The notes below the pieces were generated by a model. The model had not been told where the DNA came from, ran no database searches, and saw nothing but the letters and a program-made list of their open reading frames with translations. Positions 53,205-61,554 of a DNA stretch of 64,000 nucleotides are shown here, one piece after another. Each line of letters opens with the position of its first letter. The first letter of the stretch is position 1. This stretch comes from Microvirga pudoricolor. GTDB lineage: Bacteria > Pseudomonadota > Alphaproteobacteria > Rhizobiales > Beijerinckiaceae. Location of the stretch: the NCBI RefSeq assembly GCF_016892705.1, contig NZ_JAFEMB010000001.1, positions 1,426,001-1,490,000 of the forward strand. The letters run 5' to 3'. The position numbers and the translations under genes are program-made.

Positions 53205-54641
53205 ATGCTGGATGACGCCCGAAAACTTTTCGTCGGTCCGCGCCTCAAACGGCTGCGGCGGGAGCGCAACCTGAGCCAGGCCCGCATGGCCGAGGAGCTC
53301 GGCCTCTCGCCGAGCTACCTCAACCTCATGGAGCGCAACCAGCGCCCCATCACGGCGCAGGTGCTCATCCGCCTGTCCCATGCCTATTCGCTCGACCCGC
53401 GCGAATTCGCCACCGACGACCACGAGCGCGGCATCTCGGACCTGGAGGAGGTCTTCGCCGATCCCCTGTTCCGCAGCGCGCCCGTGTCGCGGCTGGAGCT
53501 GCGCGAGACCGTGGAGAACGCGCCCAGCGTCGCGGAGGCCATCAACCGTCTCTACCGCGCCTACGTGTCCATGCGCGGCGCCGGCGAGGTCTCGTCGCCG
53601 TTCCTGCGCGACCGCGACCGGGCCGAGGACGCCCCGCAGGAGAACCCGGTCGAGCGCGTGCGCGACCTCGTCCACGAGGCCAAGAACCATTTCGCCGAAC
53701 TGGACGAAGCCGCCGAAGCGCTCGCGTCCGACCTGCAGCTCACGGGCCACGAGCCGTTCTACGCCATCGCGGATCGCCTGCGCGCCAAGCACGGCATCCG
53801 GGTGCGCGTGATGCCCATCGACGTCATGTCGGATTCGCTGCGCCGCTATGATCACCACCGGCGCCAGCTTCTCATCTCCGAACTCGTGGACGGCTCGGGC
53901 CGCACCTTCCAGGCCGCGTACCAGCTCGCCTTCGCGGAGATGCGCGAGACCATCGACGCGCTGGCGCAGGGCCTCGAGGCGCAGGACGGCCCCGCGCGGC
54001 GCCTGCTGAAAGTCTCCCTGGGCAACTACTTCGCGGGCGCCCTGATGATGCCTTACGCGAAGTTCCATGCGGCCGCGGAGGCCATGGGCTACGACGTGGA
54101 CGTGCTGAGCGCGCGGTTCGGCGCCAGCTTCGAGCAGGTGGCGCACCGGCTCACCACCCTGGCCCGGCCCGGCGCGCGGGGCATTCCGTTCTTTCTCGTG
54201 CGCGTGGATTCCGCCGGCAACGTGTCCAAGCGCTTCTCGTCGGGGCGCTTCCCGTTCTCGCAATACGGCGGCACCTGCCCGCTGTGGAACGTGCACGCCA
54301 CCTTCAAGACGCCGGGCCAGATCGTCACGCAGATCGTGGAGCTGCCCGATACGTCGCGTTGGTTCTCCATCGCGCGCGCGGTGCGCCGGGCCTCCAACCC
54401 ATGGGGCGTGCCCGATCCGCAATTCGCGGTCGGGCTCGGATGCGAGCTGAAATACGCCCACCGTCTCGTCTATGCGCGCGGGCTCGACCTGACGGCGCCG
54501 GATCCGACGCCCATCGGCATCAACTGCCGCCTGTGCGAACGCCTCGCCTGCCCGCAGCGCGCCGCGCCGCCGCTCATGCACAGGCTGACCGTGGACGAGA
54601 TGACGCGCGGCGTCTCGCCCTTCACCTTCGACGCGTCGTGA
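53205..54641 (+). CDS. Short-chain fatty acyl/acetate-type transcriptional regulator (RamB/ScfR-like, XRE + IrrE-like domain)
   Basis: A 478-residue regulator. It has an N-terminal XRE HTH (residues 12-68: LRRERNLSQARMAEELGLSP, YLNLMERNQRPI) and a central IrrE/ImmA-like domain. The peptidase HEXXH is absent there; the equivalent stretch reads AAYQLAFAEM. The DUF2083-type C-terminus has GINCRLCERLACPQRAAP with a cysteine cluster. RamB of corynebacteria and related proteins control glyoxylate-cycle or propionate genes and may sense acyl-CoA. It is divergent from aceA. The start abuts a palindrome and lacks a Shine-Dalgarno; no later start keeps the HTH intact. The target assignment is inference. 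Confidence 0.9.
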   Translation: MLDDARKLFVGPRLKRLRRERNLSQARMAEELGLSPSYLNLMERNQRPITAQVLIRLSHAYSLDPREFATDDHERGISDLEEVFADPLFRSAPVSRLELRETVENAPSVAEAINRLYRAYVSMRGAGEVSSPFLRDRDRAEDAPQENPVERVRDLVHEAKNHFAELDEAAEALASDLQLTGHEPFYAIADRLRAKHGIRVRVMPIDVMSDSLRRYDHHRRQLLISELVDGSGRTFQAAYQLAFAEMRETIDALAQGLEAQDGPARRLLKVSLGNYFAGALMMPYAKFHAAAEAMGYDVDVLSARFGASFEQVAHRLTTLARPGARGIPFFLVRVDSAGNVSKRFSSGRFPFSQYGGTCPLWNVHATFKTPGQIVTQIVELPDTSRWFSIARAVRRASNPWGVPDPQFAVGLGCELKYAHRLVYARGLDLTAPDPTPIGINCRLCERLACPQRAAPPLMHRLTVDEMTRGVSPFTFDAS

Positions 54642-54653
54642 GGAAGGCGCCGC

Positions 54654-55433
54654 TCAGGCCCGCTTGAGCGCCCTCGGCTGCGCCGCGTCGGCGGCCGGCA
54701 TCGTGTCCTCGAGCCAATGATCGAGGAATCGGTCGAGCCAGCGGGACACGTGCGGATCGTGCTGGAAGCGGCCCTCGATCTGGCGCGCGCGGTCCTGTGC
54801 GCCTGGAATGGCGAGGCGCTCCCAGGCTTTCACGGTCCAGCGGCAGATCATGGCGTGGGTGACCTCGGGATGGAACTGCAGCCCGAAGGCCCGGCGCCCC
54901 ACGCTGATGGCCTGGGTTGGGAAATCATCGCCCGTGGCGAGCGTCTGGGCGCCCGCCGGGCAATCGAACCCCTCCCGGTGCCAGTGATAGACATGCCCCG
55001 GCCACGGCACCCCCCAGGCCTCGCTCAGGGAGCGGCCGGATTCCGTGGGCAGGAGCGGATAATAGCCGATCTCGGCGCGCCCGCCCGGATGAGTCCAGAC
55101 CGGAGCGCCCATGTGGCGGGCGAGCATCTGGGCCCCGAGGCACAGGCCGAGGAACGGCTTCTCTTCCTTCAACGCCACGCCGATCCAATCGATCTCGGCC
55201 CGGATGAAGTCGTCCGGGTCGTTGGCGCTCATTGGCCCGCCGAAGACGACCGCGCCCGCGTGGCCCGCCAGGGTCTCGGGCAGGGGATCGCCGAAACGCG
55301 GGCGGCGGATGTCCAGCGGGTGCCCGCGCTCCAGGAGAAGACGGCCCACGCGCCCCGGGGTGGAGTGCTCCTGGTGCAGGACGATCAGGACCGGACTCTT
55401 CAGGACCGGGTCCCTGGCGACCGGCTCAGCCAC
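54654..55433 (-). CDS. Class I glutamine amidotransferase-like protein
   Basis: A 259-residue protein with the GATase1 triad: C98 in LGLCLGAQ, and H188 and E190 in LQFHPEVTH. FGGPMSANDPDDF near residue 65 is the oxyanion region. It is of the free-standing GMP-synthase-like glutaminase type (YfeJ/GuaA-N like). Partner and acceptor are unknown; such proteins can be gamma-glutamyl hydrolases of polyamine derivatives. It overlaps the TerB-like gene by 8 bases, so the two are co-translated. Convergent with the regulator gene upstream. Confidence 0.85.
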   Translation of the reverse strand: MAEPVARDPVLKSPVLIVLHQEHSTPGRVGRLLLERGHPLDIRRPRFGDPLPETLAGHAGAVVFGGPMSANDPDDFIRAEIDWIGVALKEEKPFLGLCLGAQMLARHMGAPVWTHPGGRAEIGYYPLLPTESGRSLSEAWGVPWPGHVYHWHREGFDCPAGAQTLATGDDFPTQAISVGRRAFGLQFHPEVTHAMICRWTVKAWERLAIPGAQDRARQIEGRFQHDPHVSRWLDRFLDHWLEDTMPAADAAQPRALKRA

Positions 55434-55899
55434 GGGAGGGACCCGCCACCAGGTTGCGGATGGCGTTCGTCCTGATCGCCGCGATGGCGGTGTCGTCCAG
55501 GCCGAGCAGCCGTCCGATGCGCCAGATCAGGTCGTCCTCGAACTCGTGCACCTGTCCGTCCACCACCGCCACCCGATAGGCCAGGGCGAGGAGCCGGGGA
55601 CGCTCGGCGGCCGGAACGTCGTGGGAGATCCGGTCGGCAAGCGAAATCGCCGGGTCGGTGCCGGCGCTCAGGTCGGCGGCCTGATCGAGCAGGCGGGCCG
55701 CCACATCCTCGTCGACGCCGAAATAGGACCGCAGCAGAACCGGCAGGCTGCGCTCCTCGACCTTGAGCATGCGCCCATCCGCATGGGCGACGAGCAGCAG
55801 CAGAGCCGCAACGGTCAGGCGCTCCTCGTGATCGGGCGCGGTCTCGGCCAATCCGAGCGCATCGTGGAACAGTTCGCGCAGGTTTGCCATCAGGGACAT
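55426..55899 (-). CDS. TerB-like (tellurite resistance B family, COG4103) protein
   Basis: A 157-residue all-helical cytosolic protein. LTVAALLLLVAHADGRMLKVEERSL and LLALAYRVAVVDGQVHEFEDDLIWRIGRLLGL are the two TerB metal-binding helix pairs with their conserved D-G-x-(x)-E pattern (parts quoted: VAHADGRM, VVDGQVHEFE). TerB-like proteins bind divalent metal and are thought to act near the membrane in stress responses. No other ter genes are here. It forms a two-gene unit with the amidotransferase. Confidence 0.82.
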   Translation of the reverse strand: MSLMANLRELFHDALGLAETAPDHEERLTVAALLLLVAHADGRMLKVEERSLPVLLRSYFGVDEDVAARLLDQAADLSAGTDPAISLADRISHDVPAAERPRLLALAYRVAVVDGQVHEFEDDLIWRIGRLLGLDDTAIAAIRTNAIRNLVAGPSRG

Positions 55900-56034
55900 G
55901 GCCCGATTGTTCCAAGAAGTCCGCCATCCCGCAAGGCCCTCCGCCGCATGGCTGATCCGCCATCGCGCAAGGAACGGATGTCACGAACGGCCCGAAGAAG
56001 GGGTCGGGGACCGAGCGATGCGGCCGGCGCGGGA

Positions 56035-56988
56035 TTAGCGCAGGAAGCCGTTCTGTTCGAGATAGCCCCTGGCCACCTCTTGGGCCGACAGCCCCTCGAT
56101 GGCGATCTGCGCGTTGAGGGATTGCAGGCGGTTCAAGGTGAGGGACGAGAAGACGGGCGCAAGTGCCTTGCCGATCCCCGGATAGGATCGCAGGACCTCG
56201 CCGCGCACGACGGGCGCGGGCTCATAGACGATCTGGGCGCCCCGCACATCGGCCATGACCACGAGGTCGAAAGCCGCGATGGCGCCGTCGGTGCCGTAGA
56301 CCATCGCGGCGGTGACACCCTGGGTTTTCTGCGCCGCCGCCCGCATGGTCACGGCCGTGTCGCCTCCCGGCAGCAGGACGATGCGCTCGCGGGGGAACCG
56401 GAAGCCGTAGGTTTCCTCGAAGGCGGGCAGGGCCGCCGGGCTTTCGACGAATTCCTGGGACGCCGCCAGGATGACGGCATCGAGGCCGGGGGACACCCGG
56501 GCGAAGTCCTCCATGGTCCTCAGGTCATGGCGCCGGGCTACGTCGCCCCGCAGCGCGATGAGCCACGTGTTGTTGGCGGGAGCCCGGTCGAGCCAGACCA
56601 GATCGTGCCGGGCAAGGTCCAGCCGCTTGGCGGTTTCGAAGGCGTACGCGGCGCTGCGCCAGCCCCCGTCCGTCTCCGAACCGTGAAAGAACGCGCCGTT
56701 GCCGGTATATTCCGGGTAGATGTCGACGGCTCCGGACAGGATGGCCTCCCGCACGGCCTTGGTGGGCCCGAACGGGATGCGGGTCTCGACGGGAATTCCC
56801 TGCCGGTCGAGGACGAGGGCGATCATGCTGCCCAGAAGCGCGCCTTCCGTATCCATCTTGGACGCGACGACGACGGGCGATTTCGCCTGGGAACCCGGCG
56901 CGGGCGCCCTGGGCTGCGCCAGGACAGGCGTCGACCACGCCAGAAGGGCCAGGCCTGCGCTCACAGCCGCAACCCACGTCCGTTTCAC
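56035..56988 (-). CDS. Osmoprotectant-type ABC substrate-binding protein (OpuAC/OsmF-like), orphan
   Basis: A 317-residue periplasmic protein with a Sec signal (residues 1-24, ending VLAQ). The QAT-family ligand-binding domain includes VVVASKMDTEGALLGSMI, IDIYPEYTGNGAFF (the hallmark IYPEYTG) and ANNTWLIALR. It resembles YehZ/OsmF and OpuBC proteins that bind betaines or choline. The start is a GTG; the overlapping ATG is out of frame. No permease or ATPase is adjacent, so it probably works with a transporter encoded elsewhere. Confidence 0.85.
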   Translation of the reverse strand: MKRTWVAAVSAGLALLAWSTPVLAQPRAPAPGSQAKSPVVVASKMDTEGALLGSMIALVLDRQGIPVETRIPFGPTKAVREAILSGAVDIYPEYTGNGAFFHGSETDGGWRSAAYAFETAKRLDLARHDLVWLDRAPANNTWLIALRGDVARRHDLRTMEDFARVSPGLDAVILAASQEFVESPAALPAFEETYGFRFPRERIVLLPGGDTAVTMRAAAQKTQGVTAAMVYGTDGAIAAFDLVVMADVRGAQIVYEPAPVVRGEVLRSYPGIGKALAPVFSSLTLNRLQSLNAQIAIEGLSAQEVARGYLEQNGFLR

Positions 56989-57171
56989 ATTGGCCCCCTG
57001 CCTGGGACCGCCCCTTTTGGCGGTCGACGCACGATAACATATGTGACCCAGCCGAGGGTGTGGTTCAAGCGCAAACGCCGCACCGGATCGTGAGCTTGGC
57101 CATCTTCCCCGAGGGCTCTATCTAGTGATAGAAATCATTTGATTCCGGGACGCTTTCGTCCATAGGTGAAT

Positions 57172-57193
57172 CCCACAGGAGAAGTCCTGTGGG
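57172..57193 (+). promoter_or_regulatory. Perfect hairpin in the leader of the response-regulator gene
   Basis: CCCACAGGA pairs with TCCTGTGGG around GAAG, a tetraloop-like GAAG, 62 bases upstream of the predicted start at 57255. No T-tract follows. It could shape the 5' leader or act as an operator. Confidence 0.4.
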
Positions 57194-57254
57194 CACGCCT
57201 CGCGAAAGCCGGATACGATCGCAAAAGAAAGAAGAATTGGTGACTGAAGGCCTG

Positions 57255-57635
57255 ATGAGCGCGGACGATCTACAGGGGCTCCGTATTCTGGTTGTCGAGG
57301 ACGAAGCGGCGATTTCCCTCCTCCTGGAGGACATGCTGCTCGATTTCGGCTGCGAGGTGATCGGCCCGGCCGCCCGCCTCGCGGCGGCGCTGGACGCGGT
57401 GACGCGGGAGAAGGTGGATCTTGCCATCCTGGACGTGAACGTCGCGGGCGAGCCGATCTATCCCGTCGCCGAGGCCCTCGACGCGCGCAAGATCCCGTTC
57501 GTGTTCTCCACGGGCTACGGCAGCGCTGGCATCAAGGACGCGTTCCGCAACCGCCCCGTGCTCCAGAAGCCCTTCGCCCAAAACGACCTGAAGCAGAAGC
57601 TGCTGATGGCCCGGCAGGACGGCTCCGCGGCCTGA
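57255..57635 (+). CDS. Single-domain response regulator (CheY-like)
   Basis: A 126-residue receiver domain alone. The phospho-acceptor is D60 (LAILDVNVAG), the Mg2+-binding acidic pair is E15-D16 (VVEDEAAIS), T86 lies in FSTGYG, and K105 in LQKPFAQ. Nothing follows the receiver, so output must go through a partner such as a kinase or phosphorelay. The ATG at 57255 with GAAGG upstream gives the family start; GTG codons at 57240 and 57189 are alternatives. The sequence resembles receivers near HWE/HisKA_2 kinases of Hyphomicrobiales, but no kinase gene is adjacent. Confidence 0.85.
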   Translation: MSADDLQGLRILVVEDEAAISLLLEDMLLDFGCEVIGPAARLAAALDAVTREKVDLAILDVNVAGEPIYPVAEALDARKIPFVFSTGYGSAGIKDAFRNRPVLQKPFAQNDLKQKLLMARQDGSAA

Positions 57636-57804
57636 ACCGGCCGCCACCGCGGCCGTGAACCGGCCGCCTGACCTTAACCATGGAACGACATGCGGGTTGT
57701 GCTCTCCGGCACATCCATGAGGGAATGGATTCCGCTTTGAACTAGGCCTCGCGATAGGTAAGGTGCCCACCTTCGCTAGACTATAGCCTTTCGGATCGAA
57801 TTCC

Positions 57805-60800
57805 ATGTCCCGTCGCCTCCTGCGGCTCGTCGCAGCCACCAGCACGCTTGCCCTCCTGGCAGGCGCCGCCTCGGCCCAGACGCCCGTCCCGCGCGCGAAT
57901 CCGGCCGCCGGCGCGATCGTGGCCGCCAAAGGCGGCGAGGAGCTGAAATTCGTCCAGGAGAGCGCCTGGCGGCCGGCGGAACTCCGGCAGAGCCTCATCG
58001 ACGGCGATACCTTGCGCACCAACGCCATCGGCAATCTGGCGATCCTCTTTGCCGACCAGACGCAGATCCGCGTCGGCCGCAACTCGACCCTCACTGTGCG
58101 GGACGTGGCCGCCGGTGCGGGCGGAAGCACCCAGCTCGACCTTCAGTCCGGCAATGTCTGGGCCCGCGCCTCCCGGGGCGGATCGGGGGTCGACGTCCGC
58201 ACCCCCGCCGCCGTGGCGGCGATTCGCGGCACCGACTGGTCGCTGTCCGTGGAGGGCAGCCGGACCTCGCTGATCGTGCTGGAAGGCGTGGTGGAGCTGC
58301 GCAACCCGCAAGGCTCCGTCACGGTGCGGCAGGGCGAGGGCGCGGTGGCGTCCATCGGTCAGGCCCCCACCAAGTTCGTGCTCGTGAACTCCAACGACCG
58401 CGAGCAGATGCTGTTCTACCTGACCCTGCGCGACGCCTTCACGTCCCTGCCGACCACCTCCCTGGAAGGCCCGGCCCTGCGCCAGGAGCGCGCCCGGATC
58501 GAGGCGGTGCCGCCGGGGTCCCGCAGCGCGGAGGACTGGCTGAGCCTGGCCGAGATCGCCCCCTATCTCGACGGCCGCGCCGCCGCCATCCGGGCCCTGG
58601 CTGAGGCGCGGGGCCGACCCTTGAGCGCGTCCCAGCGCGCGCGGGCGGATCTGGCCGAGGCGGTGATCCGGGGCTCGCAGCAGCGCTGGACCGAGGCCGC
58701 CGCCCTGTTTGCCCGCGCCGAGCGCGGCGTCGACCCAAAGCGGCGGGTCCTCGCGGCCTACGGGCGCTACGTCGCCCAGTCGCTCGCCGACCCGAAAAAG
58801 GTCTTTCCCGAGCCGCGCATCGGCAGCAACGAACCGCTCGGCGCGCTCGCCCACGCCTATATCGTGGCCTTCCGGCAGGACCTGAACGCCGCCTCCGAGG
58901 TCCTGAAGGCGGCGGAGAAGCGGTTTCCCAACGACACCCGCATCGCCGTGGCGGCCGCCCAGGTGGCCTTCGCGCTCAACCGGCGCGAGGAGATGCGGGC
59001 TTCCATCAACCGGGCGGCGGCCATCGACCCCGACGACCCGAACGTGATCGCGGCCCATAGCGGGATCCGGGGCGACGTGGACGGCGAGGTCAACGCCGCC
59101 CTGGCGGACCTGCGCCGGGCGGCCGCCATCGCGCCGGGCAACTCCAACATCTGGAACGCCATCGGGCTGTTCGAGTCGGATCGGGACCGGCCGCTCGCCG
59201 CCGAAGAGGCCCTGCGGCGGGCCATCGCGGAGGATCCGGAAAGCCCCGTCTCCTATGCCAACCTGGCCTTCCTGCTCCTGGACCAGAACCGGGTCGACGA
59301 GGCCGGCGCCCTCATCGACAAGGCGCTCGCCCTCGATCCGGCCTTCCACGTGGGCTACGTGGCCCGGGGCCGCTATCTGCTCCAGAAGGGCGAGGCGGCT
59401 GCCGGCCTGGAGGCGATCCTGGCCGGCTCGGCCGCCAACCCGGCCTATTCGCAAGGGCTGCTCGCGGCGGCCATTGCCTATTACCAGAACGGCGAAGAGG
59501 CCGAGGCCCAGCAGGCCCTCGACAACGCGGACCGGCTCGACCCGAACGACCCCATCGTGTCCATCGCCCGCACGGCCATCGCCATCGACCAGTACCGGGC
59601 CGACGAGGCCGTGGTGGCGGCCCGGGAGGCGGTGCGCCGCTTCCGGCAGCGCGGCGGCGACTTCGCGGGGCTCGCGGTCAACAAGCAGGGCGGCTCCTTC
59701 CCGGCCCAGGCCTACCGTTTCCTGAGCCTCGACGAATGGGGCCGCTTCTACGGCGATCGCACCTTCGACCCCTTCATCGGGTCGAGCTATTTCGACCAGT
59801 CGGCGGCCCGGCGCGACAGCCTTCTCGTCGCCCGCCCGACCCTGGACGCCGTGCAGGGCCTCAGCGCCGACCTGACGGCCTATAACCTGATCCTGCAGGG
59901 CCTGTTCTTCGACCCGCTCGCGGTCTCGGGCCGGATCGGCCGCCTCGACCTCCTGCGCCGCCCGTTCCTCGATGCGGAGATGGGCGGCAGCATGCTGTTC
60001 CGGGGCGGGCGGATCGGCTGGGAGACGGAGGCCCAGGTTCAGGCCTTCTCCAACGACCCGATCCCCACCTCGGTGGCGCTGACGGCCGGGCGCACCCGCC
60101 TCGACGCCAAGGACGCCATCGACCGCGACAGCCTCGACAACGCCTCGTTCTTCATCGGCGCCGCGCCCTCGGCGGCGGACCGCTTCCTGGTCTTCGGATC
60201 CGCGACGAAAAACGCGCCCGGCCTCGCCACCATCAACGAGACCCTGCGCACGTTCGCGGGCCGGCAGGACACCACGACGCTCCAGCTCGGCGGAGGCTGG
60301 AGCCACAGCTTCGCCGACCGCAACGTGCTCACCGCCGCAATCTATGCCTATCGGGGCCTCGACAAGCGGTTTTCCCAGCAAAGCAGCCTGGAGGCCTTCC
60401 CGATCTTCGTGGCCAGCGAGCTCTGGCAGGGGACCAAAATCGAGGGCGTGGTGGCGGCCCTCAACCATTCCATCGGGTTCGGCGACTGGACCCTGCGATA
60501 CGGCATCGAGAGCCAGAACGGCGAGACCCGCGCCAGGAGCCTGGGCCGCAACGGGTACATCGACTTTACCGATGGAACCACGGAGATCATCCCCGTGGAC
60601 GATTCCGCCTCGGCGTCCTTCCGGGCCGGGCGGCTCTACGCCGACCTGTTCTGGCGCCCCTCCGACCGGTTCGAGGCCCAGGCCGGGGTGCAGCGCACCT
60701 TCCTGGACATCGAGGGCCAGAACGACGACATCGCGGTCTCGCCGCGGGTGGGCGTGGGCGTGTCGCCCGTGGAGGGCCAGTGGCTGCGCGCGGCCTATCG

Positions 60801-61440
60801 CCGGGAGGGCAGCCTCGCCCTGCCCTTCACGCTCTCGCCCATCACCACGGTGGGCCTCGTGCCCAACGTGCTGCCGGTCTCGCTGGGCGGCGAAACCAAC
60901 ACCCTCGCCCTGCGCTGGGACGCCGAATGGTCGCCCCATGTCTTCACGGCGGTGGAATACCAGCGCCAGCGGGTCGACGCCTTGAGCCTTCCGGTCTCGA
61001 ACACCTTCGACAGCCTCTCCGTGGACAAGGCGCGGGTCGACCGGCTCGCCGCCACAGCGAATGTCTGGCTCGGCTCCGGCATCGGCCTGTTCGGCACCGT
61101 GGGCTTCACGGATACGGAGATCACGGCGGGGGACGGCCTGCGCAACGACGTGCCGTTCATCCCCGGCCGATTCGCCCGGGCCGGCCTGACCTTCGTGCAT
61201 CCGAGCCGCCTGAAGCTGACCGTGGCGGAAACCTATTACGGCGACCTGAAGGGCAGCCTGTTCGGCGCCAAGCTCGACGATTACTGGACCACAGACGCGT
61301 CGATCACCTGGGAGACCGCCGACCGCCGCCTCCTGTTCGGCGTCACGCTCCTCAACCTGCTCGACGCCGATTACGAGCTGGCCCCCGGGATTCCGGGGGC
61401 GGGCCGCACCGTGGCGGCTTCGGTGCGGGCCCGGTTCTAG
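57805..61440 (+). CDS. FecR domain-TPR-outer-membrane beta-barrel fusion protein
   Basis: A 1211-residue envelope protein. The signal peptide spans residues 1-24 (AASAQ). A FecR domain covers about 55-180 (SLIDGDTLRTNAIGNLAIL, AVAAIRGTDWSLSV, the conserved RGTxW motif). TPR repeats follow at about 240-620 (NSNIWNAIGLFESDRDRPLA; SPVSYANLAFLLLDQN). A long beta-rich part, about 690-1211, with alternating aromatic strands ends in VAASVRARF, the terminal phenylalanine typical of outer-membrane barrels. It lacks an obvious TonB plug. FecR domains bind glycans or sense signals. It precedes a CHASE2 cyclase by 114 bases, which hold a repeat element; the pair may be a sensor-cyclase module. No exact function is known. 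Confidence 0.8.
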   Translation: MSRRLLRLVAATSTLALLAGAASAQTPVPRANPAAGAIVAAKGGEELKFVQESAWRPAELRQSLIDGDTLRTNAIGNLAILFADQTQIRVGRNSTLTVRDVAAGAGGSTQLDLQSGNVWARASRGGSGVDVRTPAAVAAIRGTDWSLSVEGSRTSLIVLEGVVELRNPQGSVTVRQGEGAVASIGQAPTKFVLVNSNDREQMLFYLTLRDAFTSLPTTSLEGPALRQERARIEAVPPGSRSAEDWLSLAEIAPYLDGRAAAIRALAEARGRPLSASQRARADLAEAVIRGSQQRWTEAAALFARAERGVDPKRRVLAAYGRYVAQSLADPKKVFPEPRIGSNEPLGALAHAYIVAFRQDLNAASEVLKAAEKRFPNDTRIAVAAAQVAFALNRREEMRASINRAAAIDPDDPNVIAAHSGIRGDVDGEVNAALADLRRAAAIAPGNSNIWNAIGLFESDRDRPLAAEEALRRAIAEDPESPVSYANLAFLLLDQNRVDEAGALIDKALALDPAFHVGYVARGRYLLQKGEAAAGLEAILAGSAANPAYSQGLLAAAIAYYQNGEEAEAQQALDNADRLDPNDPIVSIARTAIAIDQYRADEAVVAAREAVRRFRQRGGDFAGLAVNKQGGSFPAQAYRFLSLDEWGRFYGDRTFDPFIGSSYFDQSAARRDSLLVARPTLDAVQGLSADLTAYNLILQGLFFDPLAVSGRIGRLDLLRRPFLDAEMGGSMLFRGGRIGWETEAQVQAFSNDPIPTSVALTAGRTRLDAKDAIDRDSLDNASFFIGAAPSAADRFLVFGSATKNAPGLATINETLRTFAGRQDTTTLQLGGGWSHSFADRNVLTAAIYAYRGLDKRFSQQSSLEAFPIFVASELWQGTKIEGVVAALNHSIGFGDWTLRYGIESQNGETRARSLGRNGYIDFTDGTTEIIPVDDSASASFRAGRLYADLFWRPSDRFEAQAGVQRTFLDIEGQNDDIAVSPRVGVGVSPVEGQWLRAAYRREGSLALPFTLSPITTVGLVPNVLPVSLGGETNTLALRWDAEWSPHVFTAVEYQRQRVDALSLPVSNTFDSLSVDKARVDRLAATANVWLGSGIGLFGTVGFTDTEITAGDGLRNDVPFIPGRFARAGLTFVHPSRLKLTVAETYYGDLKGSLFGAKLDDYWTTDASITWETADRRLLFGVTLLNLLDADYELAPGIPGAGRTVAASVRARF

Positions 61441-61450
61441 CGCAGCGGGC

Positions 61451-61551
61451 GGACAAGTGGACCCGGTTTTCTCCCCGAACGATGCGCTTCCAAGAGGGTG
61501 GAGCATCGGAAACATCCCAAAAGCGGGCCCCCTTTCGGGTCCGAGGCTCTA
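61451..61551. repeat. Rhizobiales-type palindromic intergenic repeat
   Basis: The gap before the cyclase holds a folded element. ACCCGGTTTT (61461-61470) is nearly complementary to AAAAGCGGGC (61519-61528), GATGC (61481-61485) pairs with GCATC (61503-61507), and it ends with TTTCGGGTCCGAGGCTCTAG. From memory, this layout is common as a dispersed repeat in Methylobacteriaceae, Bradyrhizobium and relatives. It was not counted elsewhere in the window. It argues against a coding start before 61555. Confidence 0.6.
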
Positions 61552-61554
61552 GGC

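Noticed and set aside
55426..55899. A tellurite-resistance operon
   Set aside because: Only a TerB-like protein is present; terC, terD/E/Z or terA homologues are absent.
57781..61515. A 1244-codon open frame on the minus strand
   Set aside because: It lies exactly opposite the FecR-TPR-barrel gene. Its translation is rich in His, Arg, Gly and Gln with no domain, as expected of an antisense frame in GC-rich DNA.
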